The translations under genes were made by a program, and so were the position numbers. Positions 1 through 6,515 of a stretch of DNA of 8,295 bases are shown piece after piece (position 1 is the stretch's first letter; the number at the start of each line of letters is the position of its first letter). This DNA is from Planctomycetota bacterium (GTDB lineage Bacteria > Planctomycetota > Phycisphaerae > Tepidisphaerales > Tepidisphaeraceae). Under the pieces are notes generated by a model that saw nothing but the letters and a program-made list of their open reading frames with translations, did no database searches and was not told the origin of the DNA. The stretch covers positions 1 through 8,295 of the forward strand of contig JAKORQ010000599.1 of the NCBI GenBank assembly GCA_029777755.1. Direction: 5' to 3'.

Positions 1-1
1 C

Positions 2-784
2 GAGACTCGCGCGGCTGTCCAGAATGCCCGCGCGGCACTGGCGCTGGTGACGGGAGTGCACTCGGCCAGCATGCCGCTGGTGGATGAAGAGCTGCTGCAG
101 GTGCCGGAGATGGCGATGGAGGATGCCATCGCGGCCGCGCTGGCCAATCGGCATGACCTGGCAGCGGCCACCCGGGCGCGCGAGGCCCGGCGGGCCGCGG
201 TGCAGCAGGCGGTAGGGCAGTACTATCCCTCGCTGGCAGTCGACTTGCAGTACTTTTTCGAGAGGCATAGCAATCCCGCCAACCGGGAATGGGATGGCGG
301 GCTGGACCTGAACCTGCCGATCTTTTCGGCCGGGCGGATTCGGGCGGATGTCCGCGAGGCCTGGTCGGCTTACCGGCAGGCGTTGCTGTTCGAGTTACTG
401 CTTGTGCGCCAGATAAAGTCGGATGTAGAAACTGCCTGGCGGGATTACTTCACCAGTCTGCAGCGTATAAACGAATTGAACATACAGGTGCAAGCTGCCC
501 AGCAGGCTCTGGCGCAGGCCGAGGCCTCGTTTGATGCGGGTCTGGCCACCAACCTTGAGCGGCTGGTGGCGCAGGATGATTACCTGAGCGCCAAGCTGCA
601 GCTCACCTCGGAGATATACAATAAACGCGTGTATGCATCCGACCTCGCCCGGGCGATCGGAAGGTTGCGTCCGCTACTGGAGGAGCGGATAGGCCAGCAG
701 GACGCCGCCGATCCGGCGGCGCCACCCCCATCCCCACCGGCGACAACGGAGGCCACGCCGGCCAACGAACAACAAGACCATTAG
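2..784 (+). CDS. TolC-family outer-membrane efflux protein, C-terminal part (5' end outside the window)
   Basis: The reading frame is open from base 2, before any start codon, and ends at TAG 782-784, leaving 260 residues. It looks like the second half of an outer-membrane factor, which forms the trimeric channel-tunnel taking substrates from an inner-membrane pump to the outside. Supporting features are the repeat-like start MAMEDAIAAALANRHDL, then QYYPSLAVDLQY, then DLNLPIFSAGRIRADVREA, typical of the strand-to-helix transition in the second OEP repeat. Long Ala/Gln-rich helices follow, including AQAEASFDAGLATNLERLVAQDDYL. The last ~30 residues are Pro/Ala/Thr-rich and probably a disordered periplasmic tail. 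The RND pump gene starts 18 bases downstream, so the two are almost certainly co-transcribed. The signal peptide and first OEP repeat are not visible. Family assignment is firm; substrate unknown. Confidence 0.9.
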   Translation, partial: ETRAAVQNARAALALVTGVHSASMPLVDEELLQVPEMAMEDAIAAALANRHDLAAATRAREARRAAVQQAVGQYYPSLAVDLQYFFERHSNPANREWDGGLDLNLPIFSAGRIRADVREAWSAYRQALLFELLLVRQIKSDVETAWRDYFTSLQRINELNIQVQAAQQALAQAEASFDAGLATNLERLVAQDDYLSAKLQLTSEIYNKRVYASDLARAIGRLRPLLEERIGQQDAADPAAPPPSPPATTEATPANEQQDH

Positions 785-802
785 CAATCGGAGTCACCTG
801 TT

Positions 803-3800
803 ATGCGCAAACTCGCGGAAGTCTGTATCGCGAGGCCCGTGTTTGCATCGATGCTGATCCTGTCGCTGGTCGTGGTCGGCGCTACGTCCTACTTCCGGCT
901 GGGCATCGATCGTTTCCCTTCCGTTGACCTCCCGACCGTTTCCGTGCGCACCACTCTCCCGGGTGCATCGCCTGAGGAGGTGGAACGCGAGGTCACGCAG
1001 ATCATCGAGGAGGCGGTCAATACCGTCGATGGTATAGACGAGCTGCGCTCCATCAGCGGCGCGGGGACTTCGATGGTGATCGCCACCTTCCAGCTCGACC
1101 GTGACATCGACTCGGCCGCCCAGGACGTGCGTGATCGCGTCTCAGGCGTGATCCGGCGCTTGCCCGACGAGGCCGACCCGCCGGTGACGGCCAAGTACGA
1201 CAACGACTCCCGCCCGGTGCTCACGCTCTCGCTCTCCGGGGATCGCTCCATACGTGAACTGAGCGAGATCGCCGACAAGCTGGTAAAGGTCCAGCTCGAA
1301 CGCGCCAAGGGAGTGGGTGAGGTGAATATCGTCGGCGAGCTGGAGCGCTCCATCGGCATCTGGCTGGACGCCGAGAAGCTGGCTGCGTACCAGATACCGG
1401 TCACGGCCGTGCGCGATGCTGTCGTCGCCCAGAACGCCGAGATTCCAGGTGGACGCATCACGCAGGAGATTTCCGACTCGCAGTTGCGCACGCTTGGCCG
1501 GATCGACGACCCGGAGAAGTTCGGGGAGATCACCATAGCGGTGGTTAACGGGGCGCCAATCCGCGTGAAGGATGTGGCTCGCACGGAGGACGGCACCAAG
1601 GAGCAGCGCTCAGTCTCGCGGCTCAATGGCATGCCCAGCGTCTCATTGCAGATCCGGCGTCAGTCTGGCGCCAACACCGTCGAGGTGATCGAGGGCGTGA
1701 AGGCCGAGATGGCCAAGGTGCAGGCACAGCTTCCCCCGGGGGTGAAGCTGGAGGTCATTGAGGACCAGTCGCGCTACATCTACGCCGCTCTGCACGAGAT
1801 TGACGTTCACCTGATCCTGGGCTCGATCCTTGCCTGCCTGGTGGTGCTGGCGTTCATGCGTTCCCTGCGGGCGGTGATTATCGCCGGCGTCGCCATCCCC
1901 GCGTCGGTGGTTTCCACCTTTGGCATGATGTGGGCAATGGACTTCACGCTTAACAGCGTGACCATGCTCGCCCTGGTGCTGATGGTCGGTATCGTCATCG
2001 ACGACGCCATCGTGGTGCTGGAGAACATCTTCCGCTTCGTGGAAGAGAAGAAAATGTCGCCGGTGGATGCGGCCCGCGAGGGTACGGCCGAGATCGCCCT
2101 GGCCGTCCTCGCCACCACGCTTTCGCTGGTAGTGATCTTCGTTCCAGTCTCTTTCATGAGCTCGATCTCCGGGCGATTCCTTTACCAATTTGGCATGACC
2201 GCAGCGGTGGCGGTGCTGGTCAGCCTGCTTGTGAGCTTCACGCTTACGCCGATGCTGGGCGCCCGTGCCCTTAAGGTGGAGAAGGTCCATCCCGAGCACG
2301 GGGCAAAGTCGCGCAGCGGCTTCTATGCCATCATCGACCGCGTGTACACGGCGCTGCTGAAGTTCGTGATGGGGCATCGCGCCCTGACGATCGTTCTCGC
2401 GGCACTGGTCATGGCGTCGTCCATACCCCTCTACAAGATGGTGCGGCAGGACTACCTGCCATCTGACGTCGATGAGGGTGAGTTCACCGTCAACGTGACC
2501 GCGCGAGAGGGCACCAGTTTTGCCGCTATCGATGAGGTGATGCGCCGAATCGAGCAGGATCTGCTTGCCATGCCGGAGATCCGCACAGTTCTCGCGACGG
2601 CCGGCGGCGGCTGGATGGGCAACGTCAACACCGGCCGCGTATATGTCCGCATCGCCCCGCATGAAGAGCGATACTTCTCCTTCAAGCGCCTGTGGAAATC
2701 GACGCTGGATGGCGAGCCGCTGGCTGCTTTCCGTGGCAACTACACGCAGCGCGACGTCATGAACAAGGTCCGCGCCACTTTGCGGAAGTACCGCGACCTG
2801 CACATCGCCGTGCGCAACCAGCCATCCTTCAATGTCGGCGGCGGCCGTGCCGATATCTCCTTCATCATCCGCGGGCCGGAACTGGAAAAACTGGCCGAGT
2901 ATGCCAACGAGCTGGTAGCGATGACGCAGGACGGCAGGATTGAGGGCGTCATCGAGGCCGAGAGCTCGCTGAAGATGGATTCGCCGGAGGTGCGCGTGCA
3001 TATCGATCGCGAACGTGCCGAGGACCTGGGCGTGAGCATCCGCGACCTGGGAACGGCGCTGCGCCTCATGGTTGGCGGCGACGATGAGATCAGCCGCTAT
3101 CGCGATCCCGAGACCAACGAGTCCTACGACGTGCAGATTCGCCTCAAGGAAGAAGACCGCAACAGCCCCGAGCTGCTGGACATGCTGATGCTGCCGCGAC
3201 GCAACGGCGGCGGGCTGGTTGAGTTGCGTAACGTCGCTTCGCTTGAGAGCGGACAGGCTCCCTCGCGTATCGAGCGCCTCAATCGTCAGCGTGCGGTGAC
3301 AATCTCGGCGTCTGTTGGCCCCGGTTACGCGTTGGCCGACCGCCTGGATGCCCTGCGGCAGGCGGCCGCCTCGCTGGATATGCCTGCCACCTACTCGGTG
3401 ACGGTATCCGGCCGTGGCCGTGAGCTGGAGCGCACCTTCGTGGAGTTCATCTGGGCCTTCTCGCTGTCGATGGGGTTCATGTACATCATCCTGGCGGCCA
3501 ACTACGAGAGCCTGATTCACCCGATGACGATCCTGCTCTCGATCGCGCTTTCGATCCCGTTTGCGCTGCTGTCGCTATGGCTCAGCGATGGCACGCTCAA
3601 TCTGTACTCGGCGCTTGGCATCCTGGTGCTGTTTGGCGTGGTGAAGAAGAACGCCATTCTTCAGATCGACCACACCAACGGGCTGCGCGCCAAGGGAATG
3701 GGGCGCTACCAGGCGATCATCCAGGCCAACCGCGAGCGACTGCGACCGATCCTGATGACGACGCTGTCGCTGGTGGCCGGCATGCTGCCGCTGGCCCTGG

Positions 3801-4006
3801 GCACCGGCCCGGGCGCGCAGGAACGCAAGGCGGTGGCGATCGTGGTTATCGGTGGGCAATCACTGTGCCTGCTGGTGACGCTGCTGGTCACGCCGGTGGC
3901 CTATTCGCTGCTGGACGACATCCAGGAGATGTTCAAGCGTCGGCGGAGACAGGAGCCGGTGCGCGAGGAAATACTCGAGCCGCTGGCCGCCCGTGAGCAC
4001 CTGTAA
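803..4006 (+). CDS. RND-family (HAE1/AcrB-type) efflux transporter, inner-membrane subunit
   Basis: Complete 1067-residue proton-driven pump of the resistance-nodulation-division superfamily, close to the usual 1030-1070. The ATG has GGAG at 790-793, nine bases upstream. The N-terminus ARPVFASMLILSLVVVGAT is TM1. A periplasmic porter/docking loop (about residues 32-335) is followed by TM2-TM6, a second large loop (about 545-875), and the last helices ending near residue 1045. The proton-relay acidic pair of TM4 is present as D400-D401 in GIVIDDAIVVLENI, matching AcrB D407/D408. The TM10 lysine is K949 in VVKKNAIL, matching AcrB K940. The IDD and conserved DxPxVxV-like N-terminal loop fit the HAE1 drug/hydrophobe class rather than the heavy-metal class. 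It would work with the TolC-like protein just upstream and an adaptor not in this window. The substrate cannot be read from sequence; drugs, lipids or signalling molecules are all possible. Confidence 0.96.
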   Translation: MRKLAEVCIARPVFASMLILSLVVVGATSYFRLGIDRFPSVDLPTVSVRTTLPGASPEEVEREVTQIIEEAVNTVDGIDELRSISGAGTSMVIATFQLDRDIDSAAQDVRDRVSGVIRRLPDEADPPVTAKYDNDSRPVLTLSLSGDRSIRELSEIADKLVKVQLERAKGVGEVNIVGELERSIGIWLDAEKLAAYQIPVTAVRDAVVAQNAEIPGGRITQEISDSQLRTLGRIDDPEKFGEITIAVVNGAPIRVKDVARTEDGTKEQRSVSRLNGMPSVSLQIRRQSGANTVEVIEGVKAEMAKVQAQLPPGVKLEVIEDQSRYIYAALHEIDVHLILGSILACLVVLAFMRSLRAVIIAGVAIPASVVSTFGMMWAMDFTLNSVTMLALVLMVGIVIDDAIVVLENIFRFVEEKKMSPVDAAREGTAEIALAVLATTLSLVVIFVPVSFMSSISGRFLYQFGMTAAVAVLVSLLVSFTLTPMLGARALKVEKVHPEHGAKSRSGFYAIIDRVYTALLKFVMGHRALTIVLAALVMASSIPLYKMVRQDYLPSDVDEGEFTVNVTAREGTSFAAIDEVMRRIEQDLLAMPEIRTVLATAGGGWMGNVNTGRVYVRIAPHEERYFSFKRLWKSTLDGEPLAAFRGNYTQRDVMNKVRATLRKYRDLHIAVRNQPSFNVGGGRADISFIIRGPELEKLAEYANELVAMTQDGRIEGVIEAESSLKMDSPEVRVHIDRERAEDLGVSIRDLGTALRLMVGGDDEISRYRDPETNESYDVQIRLKEEDRNSPELLDMLMLPRRNGGGLVELRNVASLESGQAPSRIERLNRQRAVTISASVGPGYALADRLDALRQAAASLDMPATYSVTVSGRGRELERTFVEFIWAFSLSMGFMYIILAANYESLIHPMTILLSIALSIPFALLSLWLSDGTLNLYSALGILVLFGVVKKNAILQIDHTNGLRAKGMGRYQAIIQANRERLRPILMTTLSLVAGMLPLALGTGPGAQERKAVAIVVIGGQSLCLLVTLLVTPVAYSLLDDIQEMFKRRRRQEPVREEILEPLAAREHL

Positions 4007-4142
4007 ACCGCCTTCAGACGCCGGCGCGCAAAGTGGAGCGGGCGGTCCTCCGCTCGCGGGAGGTAACGTGATCATCGACGAACATGCGCGATCAAAGCCG
4101 CGGAAACGGGAAGCCGTACATCACAAGGCGACTAAGTAACTG

Positions 4143-4172
4143 AGCCTTTGTCCCTTTCTCGGATAGGCTTTT
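4143..4172 (+). terminator. Possible weak terminator of the efflux operon
   Basis: AGCCT (4143-4147) pairs with AGGCT (4165-4169). An inner TCC/GGA pairing supports the stem, and TTTT follows directly. It lies 137 bases after the RND stop codon. The stem is short, and a competing hairpin ACAAGGC (4123-4129) with GCCTTTGT (4144-4151) uses the same left arm, so termination here is uncertain. No better + strand terminator is visible after the transporter. Confidence 0.3.
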
Positions 4173-4274
4173 GTCGATTCAACGTAACGTGGCCTACAGG
4201 ACAAGCCGCTTCACTTGCTGTTGAGCGGCTCCAGCAGAAGTGACATCGCAGCCTCCGCACGTATTGAATGATGC

Positions 4275-4316
4275 AAAGAAAAACGCCCGAAGCTGCATCA
4301 CTGCAGCTTCGGGCGT
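4275..4316 (-). terminator. Strong Rho-independent terminator for the - strand coiled-coil gene
   Basis: A perfect 15-bp stem, ACGCCCGAAGCTGCA (4283-4297) with its complement (4302-4316), closes over a four-base loop. On the - strand it is followed by TTTTTCTTT (the A-rich run 4275-4283 on the + strand). It sits about 55 bases after the stop codon of the 92-residue gene. There is no T-run on the + strand side, so it acts on - strand transcripts. Confidence 0.9.
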
Positions 4317-4369
4317 GAGTCGATCGGCGGCTTAGCTCCTGGAGCCGCCAACGCTTCTTAATGTCTCGT

Positions 4370-4648
4370 CTATGCCTGCGTCGTGCCGTTGTTGCTCGAC
4401 TGCTCCAGCATCTTCCTCAGGTACCCGTTCTCACGACGAGTGGCCTCGAGATCAAAGACCAGGTACTTGATCGAGAGCCGCAGGTAATCAAGGCTCTCCT
4501 GGAGACTGCTGACGGTCTGTTTCACCTGCTCATGCTTCTGGCGCGTCTGGTCGGCGATCTTCGTCATCTTCTCGCGTTCCAGCGTGGGAAGAGCGCTGAT
4601 CTCGTTCATCAGTTCAGCCAGCTTGCCTTGAAAATCCTGTTCGTTCAT
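4370..4648 (-). CDS. Small coiled-coil protein, 92 residues, function unknown
   Basis: Starts at MNEQDFQGKLAELMNEISAL and ends NNGTTQA. It is almost wholly helical and charged, with no membrane segment, signal peptide or cysteine. Residues about 25-85 are rich in K/E/Q/R with hydrophobic residues at heptad-like spacing (SSLQESLDYLRLSIKYLVFDLEATRRENGYLRKMLEQ), predicting a coiled coil that probably dimerises. The start has AGGA about 9 bases upstream. A longer frame to 4792 exists, but its N-terminal extension is low-complexity and unlike the rest. The gene is single, with a 329-base leader region and a strong terminator of its own, so it is probably transcribed alone. It recalls small conserved proteins I associate with planctomycetes, sometimes labelled transcriptional regulator, but I see no DNA-binding motif and assign no function. 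Confidence 0.8.
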   Translation of the reverse strand: MNEQDFQGKLAELMNEISALPTLEREKMTKIADQTRQKHEQVKQTVSSLQESLDYLRLSIKYLVFDLEATRRENGYLRKMLEQSSNNGTTQA

Positions 4649-4977
4649 GGTTGCGTGTCCTGCTTTCTGGTTCCATGCCCTCCCAGCAGGGGGCAATCGC
4701 AGTCCGCATCCATGCGAAACAGCCCAATCCGTCGGCAATCTGCTTGATTGTCTTTGCCTCAATGCCACCGTTTCTCGCCGTCCGCAGACCACATCATGCG
4801 CTGCAGTCGGCCGTTCACATTGAGCCCAATTACTTTAGCGAACTGGACGAATGGAATAAAGTCTTTTGCAAAATCTTTCTGTAGAAAATCCGTAAGTGGT
4901 TTTATTTATTGGGTTTGCATTCTGGATAACCGGTGGACAACTCGGTGGATAACTGGAAAAATGGAAAACTTGCTCTT
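4649..4977. other. Gene-free stretch with AT-rich segment and DnaA-box-like cluster
   Basis: No convincing gene is seen; short open frames here have no ribosome site or recognisable composition. The part next to the coiled-coil gene (4649-4845) is ordinary mixed sequence and presumably holds that gene's leader and promoter. Bases 4851-4920 are 49/70 A+T, including TTTATTTATT at 4901-4910, in an otherwise GC-rich window. Immediately beside this lie three phased repeats at 4921-4954. No terminator for the upstream - strand MEMO gene is apparent, so read-through into the coiled-coil gene cannot be excluded. Confidence 0.6.
4921..4954 (-). repeat. Three phased DnaA-box-like repeats
   Basis: Read on the - strand, three 9-mers occur: TTATCCACC (4952-4944), TTGTCCACC (4940-4932) and TTATCCAGA (4929-4921). 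Against the DnaA-box consensus TTATCCACA they match 8, 7 and 8 of 9 positions. All have the same orientation, and their starts are 12 and 11 bases apart, about one helical turn. On the + strand the last two form a tandem 12-mer, CGGTGGACAACT and CGGTGGATAACT, differing at one base. They flank a 70% AT segment (4851-4920). This may be part of a replication origin or a DnaA-regulated site; the function is inferred only from the match. Confidence 0.5.
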
Positions 4978-5868
4978 TCAGCCGACCAGCGCCGCGGCGT
5001 ACCCAACGAAGTTGTCGGCGCGCTGCCTGCCCAGTGTGCGGGAGAGCACTTCGTAGCTGTTCGTATGGCGCAGCAGATGGGCGGTCTTTGCCCCGAGTTC
5101 CAGGCAGGCGCCCAGCAGGGCGGCGATTGCGCCGCCGCCGCAGGCGTTGTAGTTCTCTTGCGTTTCCGGGACGACGTCGTCCGCCTGCAGTTGCCCGATC
5201 TTCTCCAGAAGCCGCCGGTCATTTTGCCTTGCCCACTGGAGAGCGGATTCACCTTCGCCGGCAATGTCGATGCCGTAGTCGGGCCCGTAGTGTGTCAGGT
5301 CGCTCGAGGCGAAGTAGATTGCATGCACGTCCATCGCCTTTAGTGCGGCGGCCGTCTGTCGGCCAATCTCGGCTGCCTGCTGGATCGGCGGCACGGCGAT
5401 TGGCAGGATCGGCGTCTGTTCCCAGGCATACCTGATCAGCGGAAGCTGCACCTCAATGGCGTGATCGCGGCGGTGCACGCGCTGGTCGTATCTCAGCAGT
5501 AGCACGCGCCGCGCAAGCTCATTGCTAATCTCCTGCGCCAGCGGCACTTCGCCAAGCGGCGTTTCCCAGGAGGCGTGATCGTCCAGCGCGCCGTAGCTTA
5601 CCCCGCCCACGGTATGTACTGCCCCGAAGATCAGGATGAGGTCGGGCGCGGGGTTGGCCGCCTTCATGCTCGCCACCGCGTCGGCCGCTACCTGCCCGGA
5701 ACAGATCCATCCCGCGTGCGGCACCAGGGCGCCGATCCATGAGCCAGCCACCGGCGGCAGGGCATGGCGAAACATATCTTCCACCGCCTGCCGGCACTCC
5801 AGCGCTGATCGTGGATAGAACATTCCGGCCACCACGGGCGGGCGGGCTGTCGGCTCTGCGACGCTCAT
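4978..5868 (-). CDS. amrB: MEMO-family protein (AmmeMemoRadiSam system protein B)
   Basis: 296 residues, the normal length for the MEMO1/AmmeMemoRadiSam-B family, whose fold is related to LigB-type extradiol dioxygenases. Family blocks appear in order: RPPVVAGMFYPR (9-20), VPHAGWICSG (H51), FGAVHTVGG (H85), DHAIEVQLPLI (135-145), SSDLTHYG (D190, H193) and NACGGGAIAALL (C243). These align with the metal-site residues of human MEMO1 (H49, H81, D189, H192, C244), so metal binding, probably iron, is likely retained. The usual GPNHT-like block reads GAVHT, keeping the histidine. The biochemical role of the family is not settled. No AMMECR1 or radical-SAM partner is in the window. No Shine-Dalgarno is well placed; TATACT ends six bases before the ATG, suggesting a leaderless mRNA. 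The start at MSVAEPTARPPVVAGMFYP fits family N-termini. Confidence 0.93.
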   Translation of the reverse strand: MSVAEPTARPPVVAGMFYPRSALECRQAVEDMFRHALPPVAGSWIGALVPHAGWICSGQVAADAVASMKAANPAPDLILIFGAVHTVGGVSYGALDDHASWETPLGEVPLAQEISNELARRVLLLRYDQRVHRRDHAIEVQLPLIRYAWEQTPILPIAVPPIQQAAEIGRQTAAALKAMDVHAIYFASSDLTHYGPDYGIDIAGEGESALQWARQNDRRLLEKIGQLQADDVVPETQENYNACGGGAIAALLGACLELGAKTAHLLRHTNSYEVLSRTLGRQRADNFVGYAAALVG

Positions 5869-5874
5869 ACGATT

Positions 5875-5880
5875 AGTATA
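5875..5880 (-). promoter_or_regulatory. Candidate -10 box giving a leaderless amrB transcript
   Basis: On the - strand TATACT (5880-5875) is a 5/6 match to TATAAT and is separated from the ATG (5868-5866) by only six bases, AATCGT. Transcription would start at or next to the A of the start codon. No convincing -35 box is seen at 16-18 bases upstream, and the only purine run (AAAGG, 5886-5882) lies too far from the ATG to be a good ribosome site. Confidence 0.4.
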
Positions 5881-5955
5881 CCTTTGCGGAAGCTGTCGCC
5901 GCTCTGGAAATGCAAAGGCGAAGCGGTAAAACTTCCCTTCGACAAGGAGAGATCT

Positions 5956-6456
5956 ATGGCCGGCAGCTCAAATGAAGACTTTGCTAAGGCGCTTGAGGCG
6001 TTATCGGCCGGTGCTGAGGAAACTCAGGAGCAGTCCGAGGCCCAGGCACAGCCCGAGCCAGCTCCGCTGGAGACAGGCGAGAAGCCGCGTAAGGCTCGCC
6101 CGGCAGCGCCGGCTGGATTTGCCGGCCGGCCCGCTTCACCCATCGAGGAGCCCGAGGCGGTGCCGTCGCCTGCGCCAGCTTCATCTGCCGGTCCCAGGGT
6201 TCCCAGCGCGGTGCTGAAGCTCAACGAGCAGGCAAAACAGGTGGAGTTCAAGCGAACCATCATACCATTGCTGCTGACGATGGGCGTGATACTGCCGCTG
6301 GGCGGGATCGCGGCGATCCTGCTGGGCGAGGACTCTCCTTTCGGCGAGGGCATCGCGCTGCCGATCAGCATGGTTGTGATGGGGCTTCTCATCCTGGCGG
6401 CCGCGATCGTCACCATGATGCAGGTGCGGGCGGCGCTGCTTCAGCAGGGTCGTTGA
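5956..6456 (+). CDS. Two-helix membrane protein with Pro/Ala-rich N-terminal region, function unknown
   Basis: 166 residues from the ATG at 5956, chosen because AAGGAG (5944-5949) lies six bases upstream; the frame runs back to 5884, but only to a TTG without a ribosome site. Residues 1-30 are acidic (SSNEDFAKALEALSAGAEETQEQ) and about 30-80 are rich in Pro, Ala and Glu with little predicted structure. A short amphipathic stretch VPSAVLKLNEQAKQVEFKR (82-100) leads into two membrane helices, about 101-123 and 133-156, joined by the acidic turn GEDSPFGEG. There is no signal peptide, so the long N-terminal part is probably cytoplasmic. It lies 59 bases before the thioredoxin gene on the same strand and diverges from amrB. 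I do not recognise the family; the coding call rests on the clear ribosome site and the coherent membrane architecture. Confidence 0.82.
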   Translation: MAGSSNEDFAKALEALSAGAEETQEQSEAQAQPEPAPLETGEKPRKARPAAPAGFAGRPASPIEEPEAVPSPAPASSAGPRVPSAVLKLNEQAKQVEFKRTIIPLLLTMGVILPLGGIAAILLGEDSPFGEGIALPISMVVMGLLILAAAIVTMMQVRAALLQQGR

Positions 6457-6482
6457 CTGTTCACTAACTGTAAATCTATCAT
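6453..6482 (+). promoter_or_regulatory. Candidate sigma-70-type promoter of the thioredoxin gene
   Basis: TTGACT (6453-6458) and TATCAT (6477-6482) are each 5/6 matches to the -35 and -10 consensus, 18 bases apart. The -35 box overlaps the stop codon of the preceding gene. Transcription would begin near 6489, leaving a leader of about 27 bases that contains the ribosome site AGAAGGAG. This would let trxA be expressed independently of the upstream gene. Confidence 0.5.
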
Positions 6483-6515
6483 CGTGCACCAAGCGAGCAC
6501 AGAAGGAGCTTTTTG

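Larger units (their letters stand above)
4007..4369. other. Gene-free stretch between the convergent RND and coiled-coil genes
   Basis: No plausible coding frame is seen. The stretch holds ACCGCC (4007-4012) paired with GGCGGT (4041-4046), a CCTCC/GGAGG hairpin at 4047-4063, the weak + strand terminator candidate at 4143-4172, and competing hairpins at 4204-4243. It also holds the strong - strand terminator at 4275-4316 and another hairpin, GGCGGCT (4326-4332) with AGCCGCC (4343-4349). The right end is the 3' untranslated region of the - strand coiled-coil gene. The middle (about 4064-4274) has no assigned role. Confidence 0.6.

Noticed and set aside
1643..3520. A 625-codon open frame on the - strand inside the RND gene, plus other long antisense frames there
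   Set aside because: It is fully antisense to a gene with unmistakable RND motifs. The composition (His, Gln, Arg, Asp-rich) is typical of a GC-rich shadow frame, and no ribosome site was seen.
2..4006. Efflux operon as a novel system
   Set aside because: The outer-membrane factor and RND pump have standard lengths and motifs; the missing adaptor is explained by the window edge.
4081..4125. Fragments resembling a cobalamin or cyclic-di-GMP riboswitch (AAAGCCGCGG, ACGGGAAGCCG)
   Set aside because: Only short pieces match; the remaining conserved boxes and pairings are missing, and no gene on this strand lies downstream to be controlled.
4361..4747. A 128-codon + strand frame over the coiled-coil gene
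   Set aside because: It is the reverse of the coiled-coil gene, starts inside its 3' end and has no ribosome site; the - strand frame has the coherent heptad pattern and a matching terminator.
4649..4792. N-terminal extension of the coiled-coil protein to 4792
   Set aside because: The added residues (RRETVALRQRQSSRLPTDWA and on) look like translated non-coding DNA, and the internal ATG at 4648 gives a natural MNEQDFQ start.
4748..5056. A 102-codon + strand frame across the AT-rich gap
   Set aside because: It runs through the DnaA-box-like repeats into the antisense of the amrB 3' end, with no ribosome site and no protein-like pattern.
5884..5955. Earlier TTG start for the two-helix membrane protein
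   Set aside because: No ribosome site precedes it, while the ATG at 5956 has an ideal AAGGAG; the extension would also fill the divergent promoter region.
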